A stretch of DNA of 64,000 bases from Beroe forskalii. Its lineage: Eukaryota > Ctenophora > Nuda > Beroida > Beroidae. A program made the position numbers and the translations under genes. Every line of letters starts with the position of its first letter. The stretch's first letter is position 1. This document shows positions 12,401 through 24,400 of the stretch, one piece after another. The stretch covers positions 1-64,000 of the forward strand of contig WFMF01000608.1 of assembly GCA_011033025.1 (NCBI GenBank), read 5' to 3'. Under the pieces are notes generated by a model that ran no database searches, was not told the DNA's origin, and saw only the letters and a program-made list of their open reading frames with translations.

Positions 12401-15400
12401 TAGGTCTCAGCCTCCTCGGGAGTCTTACAGATCTTATTGGGGACTGACTGGTACCCAGGGAGATTAGCAAAGGACACCTGAGGGGGATTAGCAAAGATTA
12501 GCAAAGATTAGGGGATGTATTCAATAAAAATCGGAAAAAAAAACTGTGACAAAATTAGTCGAATTTTCGCGAAAAAATCACAAAAATGAAAAAAAATATC
12601 ATTTTTTTTTAATTTTTGATCACAGGATGTAAAAAAATGATGACCGAAAGCGAACTTCGTTTGGTTCGAAGTCGAAAAGTCATCATCAGTTCCATTAAAA
12701 AGTATTAAAACCCCTGTTTGGCCGTGTATGTTCTCTGGAAAGAATCCAATCAACCTTAGTAGGTGATAATGTATGAACTATGAAATGGAACATGCAATGG
12801 AGCATAGGTGTCAAAGTGCGTTAGATTAGTGCATTAAAATAGTGTCAAAGAGCAGATTGCAGACTGCATTGCCAAGTCAGTGAGTGTTTCCTTTGTTGAG
12901 GCTCAATATATCGCTGGGTCAAAGTAGAGCTGGAGATTAATAATTTATCATCGCTGAAGTGGTATTTCATCAGGCACAAAGCTTATGTCATCAGACACTT
13001 GACAGAAAACAATTCTGCATTCTCAATCGATAGAACATTTTGACATGAACAATTAGTCACTCCAATCAATCCGTATCACTTCAAAGGGCAAAAAATATTA
13101 CCCGTTTCGCAAAGAAAATTCTTATCCCATGATTATCTTTTGGAATTAAGATGAACTTCAAATCTTAAATCTGAGTAAATTTGAGGTCAACTTGAATTCC
13201 AAATACGCAGCCCACACAAACGCCAAACATTATTGCCATGAATAAATATAATAAGTTTGAGCAGACAAAATTACAGAAATGTCATCAAAATGCCCAGATA
13301 ATAAAGCTGGGAGTAGATTTTGACTTTATGAGAATTTTGAAATTAGAAGTAGATTAGCGCCACGTACCTTAACTCCCTAATAACAACATCAAATCCATTT
13401 TAATATATCAATCAGATGAAACCTCAGCGACAGAGAATTAAAGAAATTTGGGAATCATTTATTACCGTTGGTTTATGATGGAACTAGAAAGTGGTATTGG
13501 GCATAAGCATTAGACTATAATTTCCGAATCACACTTTGACCATGGAACTTGCAGGAGATCAGCATGAGCTGTGTGGAATATTCCTCAGAAGTTCAGAAGT
13601 ATAGCAACTTAATAATAGGATTCCTAAACACCAATGGGATGCGTCCACTTGTGCAGCGCACACATGTGCGACTAAAAGTAAAAACGTCCCCCCGTGAACA
13701 ATGCATACGACTCAACGTCATTAAGTGCACATTCTAACCCATGATAATGACGTTTCTTTCAGTCCATTATTTAAGTGCGGTGTTTTCACCTACCAATAAT
13801 ATATTAGTGGGTCATGTGAGTCCTGAGGAATGCTTAGTCTCGTGCTATATGGAGACTTGTAAACGCTGTATCGAGTTTCAGGGGGGATGGAAAATATAAA
13901 TGTTATAGCCCGCGCGCGAAAAATAGGCGGTTATTTTCACCATAATTTGGCAGCGCGCGCAATGCTTATGAGGCCATATTTCGACCGCCTATTTATTCTG
14001 AAAGTATGTTAAATCTTGTCATTCTATATGAAGGTCCGGAGATGGCTTCACACACAAAGTCACATGGTGATTGGATTATCACGTTTGGGAGAGGGCCGTT
14101 GAAAGATTGTGTTTCAGTTCAGCGAATATGTGCGACTTGAAGATTTGATAAAGTTCAAGTTGGGATCGAATAACGGATGAAATTCAAACTGTTTAGAGAC
14201 TAAACGCAGAACGGACTAAAGAACAATGTTGCGATTATCAATTATGGAGCAAATATAATCTACAGAATCATCAGCTATAACTATCTATCCAATCACACAA
14301 ATTATTGCATTGTTATGGAAACTTTCAAAATCTTAAAGAAAAGCATATCAAATAACGAACAAATTAAAAGTATTATAGAGGGTGATCCATTCAGCCCGGC
14401 TCATGTCTAGGGCAAAGTTTAAAATATACATTTATAGGTCTCTAAATAAGTTGTTTTGTGATAAATTTATTAGGTAAGTGACATTTGAGCTCTTCAATCT
14501 TAGAATTTTCCATCGAGCACTCCTGTATAAATCAGACAAATATAATCAAAGCATGATCTTATCAGCAAATTCCCTACACGAAAATGTAAATCAAAATTCA
14601 ACGGTCGATGATGGATACGCCAAAAATTGGCATCTCCTTTGATTAAAACGTACAAACACACGATACACATAGATACGCAGATTTATAAAATTCAAACGTC
14701 ATCACACGATTTTGAAATTCATCAGACCCTCAATCAAGGGTCGCATATCTGATACAAATATAAGCACTGGTCACAACCATAATTTTTCCGAATAAGATAT
14801 ATTTTTCGAACTCGATTGTCGATAATATATTTTTCGATCACGATTACTTCATCCGATCACGATTCATTACCTTGTAGAGATACAAAACACTGGGCCACTC
14901 TTGCACCTTTACGCTAAATAGCTCATATTTCGGAGCCCCCCAGTTGTTTTTATTTGCCACGTCTTGTAACACCTACAGGTATTCCAAAATCTTAAGCTTT
15001 TCAAGCATTTCAAGCACTCTGTGCCAAAAACCAAATTATGAATTTTTGGGAAGTCCTGACCCTGAGAAAAACTGGGCTTATTCCTTTTTCAACAATATCG
15101 TAAGGTAGGTATTTGATATTTCAACCATTCTATAGGTCATCGAGGCATGCTAATAAAGATCAAATATTCAGTTATTTTCAGAAATACAGGCCGCTTAGTA
15201 TGAAGCCCTGGAAATGCTCTACACATCCCAAATGCTGAGTACATTAGTAGCTTTATAGAGTACACAAAATATAGTCTTAAGATATAAGACACTTTCCATA
15301 ACACCTGATGTCAAGTGGTAACTCGTATCTGTTTTCTATAAACAGGACATGTTTTTGTATGCTTGAAATCAAATAAAAGCTCCTATATTATAGCCCAGGA

Positions 15401-18400
15401 GCAGTACCAAATAAGGATATATCTGAAATTAAAGAAATCTCACTATAATTCCCGTACCTGAATGGGGGATTTGGCGCTCTCAGGAGGCTTGAGGGTGTAG
15501 GCTGGGGCGGCAGCTGTGAGTTCCATTCCGGGCATTAAGTCAAACATGCGTTCCTGGGGAAGGGGGAAGTGTTAGTTCCATTCCTGGCATAAAGTCAAAC
15601 ATGCGTTCCTGGGGAAGAAGGAGTATTAGAATATTACCAGGTGAACAGTATGAAACAGTTGAACCAATATAACCGGGCTCGAGCAATCAGGGCTCTGATA
15701 CATTATCATTCCTGCGCGCTGAATGGTCAAACTTGAACGCGCTAGAGTAAAATTATTTACGCTACGAGGAAGTTATATATAAATTATGCCGTCGATATTA
15801 TGTGTACCCCCAATTATTTTATACGTGAATTTATAGGGTGCAATGCGGTCAAAGTGTCGAGAATCAATTTATTGTTTATTGACAGTTCCGGAACAATCTA
15901 TAAAGACTTCACCAACACTTGCGTCTATAATCCCACCCTTGTCTTAATGGTCAAAGAATATTAGATTCATTTGTTTTGGGGGTATTCCATTTGGCATATT
16001 GCATTTGCACACTGGTTGTTATTCAACTGGCATACATTGTTTTTTGTGGGCAGTATTTCAATAAGACAATAACCTATTGCTATATCAATATTTGTACTGA
16101 TATCACTTAAAAACTTCCAGTAGCGGAAATTCCCAGCCTATCAATTTAAGGCAGCAACGGTCTAATGGGGCAGTTTTAACGGCTTAATCGATATTATATT
16201 GGAGTTTGTACACTTTGTGGATATTTTAATATTTCCGTCCACCAAGGCAGTTCACCCCTATATTCGTTCTCAACTTTTTCATGCCATTAACGTAAATTTG
16301 AAAGTCTCAACCCGATCAATAATATCATGTCATAAAGTTCCCGGATCGTGACCATTAAAACAAACTCCAGTCTCGTAAATTAACCCCCTGCATCCAACTC
16401 ACTGGTTCTTCAAATCCGCGTTTTCTAATTCTAATTCTAATTCCAATTCCAATTCTAACCCTAATTCTGATTCTAATTCTTATTCTAATTCTCACCGGTC
16501 CGTCTAGTCCGCGTTTCCTCTTCGGATCGTACCAGAAGGCCGGTACTCCGTACATGGGTTGTCTCCCGTGACTGCCTGCCGTGCTGCCCGCAGTGCCGTA
16601 CGAAGTGCGGGCTCCTCGACTACCGGCAGCCCCGCGCAGAGGACGACCCCGACCCCTGGGAAGGAGAGGGTTATAGTCAGCATTTTCAAAGAGAGAAAAG
16701 TATTGATTTTATACTCTTACAAATATTGGAGGTTCGGATGTATGGGGATTTTTTGCTTAATATTACCCATGTTAACGTAGGATGAGAAGTTATATTGAAT
16801 TTTCATCATCATATTGCACAATTTTTTCGTAAAAACCCCCAATTTTGTTCTACTTCTGCATAAATGTGTCATGTAAGGTAGACAGCCCATTCAGAAGAGT
16901 TTTCTTGGTAGTGGAAATCAAAATATGAATAAGATTTTACTTTGAATCATGAGAATCACAATTTTGATCCCACAGTATTTATGAGTTTGAAGTTTAGACC
17001 GGTTTTATCATAATGAACCTTTTTAGGTTTTATATATACACAGGGGGACTATAATATCGAATGTGCAAATGTCACAACTTCATGTTTTTGAATAAACTGA
17101 CACTGTTGACACTAAATTGTACGATCCACCCTGTAAATGGGCTTCGTGTGTGTTATCCGACAGAAGCTCAGAATATCGCAAGATTTCAATAACTTTTGTG
17201 ACTTTGTTATGATACGATAGCTGATAACACCGTTACGATATGACAGTTGATAATCCCATTACGATATGACAGTTGATAATCAGCCGATTTATCCGATGAT
17301 AATTTGAAATTCCATCTTTGAATCGTAAAGTAATTTCACATAGGTTTCAAGAGCCGTGCACGTAACGACTGCAACTCTAGGTAGGGCGTTGTACGGCTCT
17401 GATCGAAATGAGGAGGTTTTATTTGCGAAGCTGTTATATTGCTAAAGGGATTGTTTTCTTTAAATTTTACATGTGACTCAAAGAACGAAATGATTTCTTG
17501 AGAGAAAGTATCATGAAACAATGTCCATTCTATTATTTAGATAAACGAGATATTGTCAAGATAGCTGTCAAGATAAAATCTTATTAAATATCTTCAATCC
17601 ATATAACAGTTTACAGGTTAATATCTCGAGAGTCGAGATAAACACTAGTCACCAACCCAATATATAACCCCTGCTCTGCACATATTCTTCAGATTTCTGT
17701 TGAAACCTGACTATGAGCGTTCTCTGCTCTTCACCCTGTGATCTCCACTCACTCACTCACCTGACCCTGTTATCTCCACTCACTCACTCACCTGACCCTG
17801 TGATCTCCACTCACTCACTCACCTGACACTCTGATCCTGTGAATGTGATCTCCACTCACTCACTCACCTGACACTCTGACCCTGTGAATTTGATCTCCAC
17901 TCACTCACTCACCTGCAGACGCTCTGATCCTGTGAATGTGATCTCCACTCACTCACTCACCTGACGCTTTGAGTCTGTTGCCCGGCAGCCGCAGCTGCTA
18001 TGTTCTGGGTGGAGAGGGGGTTGAGGTTGGGCACCATGAAGGGCTGGTAGAGGGTCTGGAAGTTCAGGTACCCCGTGTAGGGGTTCATTGCCGCGGGGAT
18101 GACCGCCGCCGCGGCAGCCGCGCTCGCTGCCGCGCTCGGGTTCATCAGCTGCTTGTTCTTCGTGTGCCGCGCATACTGCTCACGGTCCACGGGTTTAGCC
18201 AGGGTCACCTGAAACAGACCATGAGTTTAGTCAGGGTCACCCGAAGTTCATAGGTTTAATCTGAGGCAGCTGAAATACGCATTTCGCGTTAACGGAATTG
18301 TTGAATTTGAGTTGACATGACGCCATTCTCATTTAGTAGATCAAAGCTATGACGCGGTCTGGGAAATAAAGGCGATTTGAAATTATGAAATGTATTTTAG

Positions 18401-21400
18401 TGATTATTTTTGGCTTGTCAATGTCACAAATTCACCACTATATTCGATAATAACTCCGATAGTTCAATCTAATCGGCCGTTAACTCTTGTCTCCTTATAA
18501 GCATGAATTTACAATAATCGGAAGGATGGACACCCCAGAACCGGAACCAAGAAACCTGATCGAAAATGACAGCAGTCAACTATAAAACAAGGATTTCTTG
18601 TGAGATTGTCAGAGGTATTGGGGCATACGGGATGACATCAAGGAAAATGCGATCCATTATTTGCTGAAATTAATCCGTGAAGCTTATAGCTTTGGTATTC
18701 AGAGTGGAGGGGACTCAGGCAATTTCATCGGGCATCTCATTCTGTCAAAGGTCCGCTTGTCTTTACACAAGTTAATTTTACGAGTACGAGGTGCATTGCC
18801 CACAACTAATCGTATGAATTGATCTGAACTGTCACTATAAACGCTGCAAAACAATTTCATGATGCTTATAATGCCACAAAGACTATTATTTGCCATTCCT
18901 TCTGACAGACCATCAAGCAAAGCTAGCATGTCCCATCCTAGTTTCATAACCGAAATCGACTTGATTAATCTTAATATTGACTAAAATGACGCAATCTTCG
19001 TTTTAAATTCAGGCTGTCAATCAAATTCAATGTCGTCAAACCACGTGCGTAGATAGACAGGCTCATTTAATCATTTATTCATATTTTAATCCCTAAGAAT
19101 TGTATACAATGCTGATTTTTTTTATATTGTCCTTTCTCATTTAGATTTGCTTTTCTTGGAACTATTCTTGCATCATGATCAATTTTCACAAAGTTTCGTC
19201 GTAAAAAGTGGCATCTTTGCCCTTATTCTCTTCTTGGCCGGTTCTATAGGTACATACCATTAAACTTTATAGCTAAGATACACCCAGGAGCCTTACTACA
19301 GAGTGGGCGTGTAGCAGGTGCATTACACTAAGTTTTATGAAGGAGCAGGTGCGCGTTACACGCGTCCTCTATATAACAACCACAGACTTTATGAAGGAGT
19401 CAGAAGAGACACAGGTCCATGTCACACCTTAGCAGCTGGTTTACAACTTCAACTCTGGGCCGGACTGTACAAACTGTGTTGGATACAACCCCTTACGAGC
19501 TATTTGAGCATAAGAAAGGTGGTGTTGTGTGATGTCATCAATTAACCAGGTAAATCCTGCTAATGACGTCACTGTAATCAACCTCACGGATCTTTAGTGC
19601 ACATCTGTTATACACACGCGGTTTATATTGAACAGGTGTGGGAAGAGGAGGAATTACAAAGGTTGAGGGAGAGGTTGAGTTTCATTTTAATAAGGGGTGT
19701 GTGTGTGTGCAATGGAGTCTGGAGTGATATGGAGCGTTTAGCTTTAATAGTTTTATTATGGTCCGAGGAGATTATTATAGTCCAGGAAGTTCATGAGCCG
19801 AGACCAAGGGCAGAAAGTAGATTCTGTGATAGCATAGGAATCTGATTCTTGTGTTATAGATATCAGACACCGACGATATCAAAACTCATAGATGATAATT
19901 TCAATCCGTGTTAAATCCTTACCTCGACAATGCAGCCATCTATCTTAGTTCCATTAATAGCCTCCATGGCCTTCCTGGCGTCCTCCACAGAGGTGAAGTG
20001 TACGAAGGCGTAGTCCCTGATCTTCTTCACCCGCTCCACATTAGCTATCTTCAGGAACACCTCCTTCACCTTCTCCTCCTCCGTGTCGATGTGCAGGTTC
20101 CGAACATACAGCACTTTTACCTGAAATAGGGTAAATACTTAAATAAGGTTATTTGATGTGCAGGTTCCGAACATACAGCACTTTCACCTGGAGTAGGATT
20201 AATAAGATTATCTGATGTGCAGGTTCCGAACATACAGCACTTTTACCTGAAATAGGTTTAATAAGGTTCCGAACATACAGCACTTTCACCTGAAATAGGA
20301 TTAATAAGGTTATCTGATGTGCAGGTTCCGAACATACAACACTTTTACCTGGAATAGGGTAAATAAGGTTATTTGATGTGCAGGTTCCGAACATAGAGTA
20401 CTTTTACCTGAAATAGGTTTAATAAGGTTCCGAACATACAGCACTTTCACCTGGAGTAGGATTAAGATTATCTGATGCACGAACACGATATCTCTAACTC
20501 TGAAATAGGTTTAATAAGGTTCCGAACATACAGCACTTTCACGAACATACAGCACTTTTACCTGGAATAGGATTAATAAGGTTATTTGATGTGCAGGTTC
20601 CGAACATACAGCACTTTTACCTGAAATAGGATTAATAAGGTTATTTGATGTGCAGGTTCCGAACATACAGCACTTTTACCTGAAATAGGATTAATAAGGT
20701 TATTTGATGTGCAGGTTCCGAACATATAGCACTTTCACCTGGAAAGTAATATGATATTAGACCTGTCTTAAGTGCAGCACTTTCACTTGGAATAGGGTTA
20801 ATAAGGTTCCGAACATACAGCACTTTCACCTGGAATAGGATTAATAAGGTTATTTGATGTGCAGGTTCCGAACATATAGTACTTTCACCTGGAATAGGAT
20901 TAATAAGGTTATCCGATGTGCAGGTTCCGAACATACAGCACTTTTACCTGAAATAGGGTAAATAAGGTTATTTGATGTGCAGGTTCCGAACATACAGCAC
21001 TTTCACCTGGAAAGATAATAAGATATCCAACACACAGGAATTTGATTTTGAAACATTACCCAATGCACTTCATGGTTCAGCCAATTGGCGCGCGCAATAT
21101 TTTTTTCCTCAGTGTCCCAACTTTTAATAATCCTGCGCACTCATGTTCGATCAAATTACACTTCGGATATCAAAGAATTGAAAGATAGGATGTTGAGACA
21201 TTGGCACCAAATTCCGGTGGTTACATCATGGGAGCTTACAGTAAGAGCACGGAAGCATTATTGTGATCAGGGCAATATTAGAATTATAAATTAAAATTAA
21301 ATAGTAGGGAATCGATATTGTGTCTAAAAATGTGGGAAATATGATTTTGGCACAAAATGCTGGTGGTTACATCATTGCACCTTAGTAAGAATATATATTA

Positions 21401-24400
21401 AATTTTAATCGGGGTATTAAATCAATGCCGGGACACAATAAAATATGTGGGAAATATGACTTGAGCATCGGTGGCCGGTCAATAGAAGTGGCAACTTCCT
21501 CACATCGATTAAAATTCAATCACTTTTCCTATCAAATGCTCAAATAAATGGAAAGTTTGAGTCATGACTCAATCAAACACGTCCTTCACAATTAGCAAAT
21601 AAATTTGGAATCCAAAAATAACATTGAAAGTATAACCTGTGATAGAATTGTTTACAAAAATCGAATAAAGGTTACCTGCAGCATAATTTCTTCATCGACT
21701 TCGATTTCTGGTTCTGCCCAATCGACAGCAATAACATGATCCCATAATTTGAATGGTTGAGGAATCTGAAAAATATCAATGGTCAAATTCAATATTTTGA
21801 TGATTTACTATTTAGTCCTAGTTTAGATTTCATAAATTTAACGCAAAATTTTTTGATGGAACATACTGCTTACAAGTTACAACTCACAATTTTAAGAATT
21901 CAAGTCACTTAATCAAACATCTATTTGAAGTCTTCTGACATTCTGAGGAACCTCATCCTCAACCCCTTAAAGCTTTAACTATTATATTGCCAATATTTGA
22001 GCTTATTGAGTGTCACAGCAAAACACACAAAAAGGTTTGGTTATTGCCCAATAAGCTATTTGCTGCATAAAAGCCTCAAAGCTGTGACTGCGTACCGATT
22101 TGCTTTCCCGATCCCAGTTTAATGTTCTAATGTAGTAGCATTGTCCTGAGTCGTCATATATCACCCACTATAATGGGTATTATAAGGTTCCCTAACTTTC
22201 CACTTGCATGTTTTTAGCCGACCTGCATTCTGCTGACCTTCTTATAAAATATAACAAGAAGCCATCAATTACTTGAAGCATATCAAAGTCGGCTTCGCCA
22301 AGTTCAATATGTATCTCGATGCTGCCCTTAAGTTAAATAGTAATAAACGCCCTCTCCCACTCCCTGACGCAGAACTGCAATCATGGATCTACAGTCTGCT
22401 GGTTTAGTTGTAGATTGGCACTGATAAGCGCTGTCAAAGTGTTGGCACACTTCCTGGAACTTATCTTGGGTTGGCAAAGGCCATTTATTAAACTTCATTC
22501 ACAAATTATAGGGGAGTTACTCCCCTCAATCAACACCTCTTGTATTACATTTAAGCATTTTGTTTCAGCCAAATTCAAACGCAAGGTAATGTTCCTCGTG
22601 ATTTGAAGCTTCCTTTGATCTTTCACCGGAACCAAATGCGGTGAGGATCATCCACACTTCATGCCATGATAGTTGGGATGAAATCAATAGCTTCAAGTTT
22701 GGTGATTGATCTGCAAAGTTCAAAGGGTCCTCTGACGTTTCGCATCAAATCAAAGATTTAATTTAATAACCGACTGCTGCAACCAGCATTTCGAATTTTA
22801 GAAATGGCTTTGCTGTTAACTTGTTAATTATAATTCCCCCAAAGGTTATACCTTCTGCCCGATTACCCCTCGCAAAACTTCAGGCACAATGATATCTTTA
22901 GAAATTACAGGAAATTAGGTTCAAAATCCAGACGTAGTTAATTGGAATTTGGGAATCGAAGTTACTCGAACGACTTCAATCCTACGATATTTTTAAAAGC
23001 TTCAGATCTGAACATGTCTCGTATAAGAGCTTTCTGTCCCCATTGAATTTCTCCCTAAACCATAAACCAGACAATCTGAGAACTTTCACTAAAGTGATTA
23101 ACTAGTCGAGACAACCCGAATGGAATCAAAGTCTAATCTCTATCTCCTTGGGTTCAAATTAAGATTTTTGGGTCCCATTTTCCCCCAAGGCCTCCATAGT
23201 GCATGGGTAATTTTGGACTTTTGGACTTGAAACCACTATTAAAATATTGATAAATGTCCTCAATATCGTGGCCAACTCATATTCCAAAATCGTGTTTAAG
23301 TGTTTTCCAAATAATCAGGCCTGAACCCACCCTCCCCCTCAACCAATCTGTCTGAGTAGCTTCCGTCTAGCAATAGCTGCAGACCGATGGGTGTCGTATT
23401 CCACGAAGGCGAAGCCCCTATTCTTGCTCTTGTCATTGGCACTTGGGTACGATATCACTTGCTGAACTCCTTCCGTGATCTGGAAATCAGATTCTTGGGT
23501 AGTTGAGATCAATTTCTAAATCCCCTCGAGTGTTTTATAAAGTTATAAGTAATTGACTTTTAACTTAAAAGGTAATTGGCTTTAAAAAATCAAAAGCTCA
23601 TTACCTTGACAATTAAACAAGGAGACATCAATAATTCCTTGAATTCATGGAATTACTATTAATCATATTATAATGGGACAGGAATCGTTAATGTTGCTTT
23701 GCTTAACTGTTTAATTTAGCTTTTAACGTTTAAGCTTTTTAAGGGGGTTTTCATAATTCATATTCATTATTCAAGTTCGCCCATCTTAAAGACAACAGTT
23801 TTTTTTGCAATAATCGTTGTCGCAAAATATTAACCTTCTGCATTTCTTCTAGAATCTCCTCCCTAACTTTGGTTTTGGGAAGTCCTCCAATAAAGAGTCT
23901 GCAGTTGTCAACACTCGCACAGACTCCGATGTTCTTACCTCTCCGTATCTGAAGATATGATTCATAGATTTGAAATGAATCATCGCTATGGATTGTCTCG
24001 AATCTTAGATAGACGAAGGACATGAAGGATCAAATTAGTTTTTGACCAGTTTAGTGGTTTTCAAATGAATAGCATATGATATCATCCCTTAGTTGTTGTG
24101 GACCAATAGAAGCTTCAAATTGATTCTGAAGAAGTTTTAAAGTTTTCATAAAGCATCTTAGATTCGAATCAAGTATAGAGGACGCGGTAGCAAATAATCC
24201 ATTTTCAAACTCGTTCCTTCCAATCACCTCGTAGTTATTGAGCATTCTGATGGCATTCTGCGCGTCTTTCTTCGCTGTGAACACCACGAACGCGTAGCCG
24301 CGGTTATTTCCGTTGAAATCCATCATGAGCCGCATCTCGTATATCCGTCCCTGGCGGCTAAGTAAGGGAACGAGCTCGTCCTCGTAAACATCACGAGGGA

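Noticed and set aside
17969..18253. 94-codon plus-strand frame
   Set aside because: It is the antisense of the GC-rich RRM3/Ala-rich exon.
20149..20934. 81- and 97-codon repetitive frames
   Set aside because: They are read through the 59-bp junction array and are not expressed proteins on present evidence.
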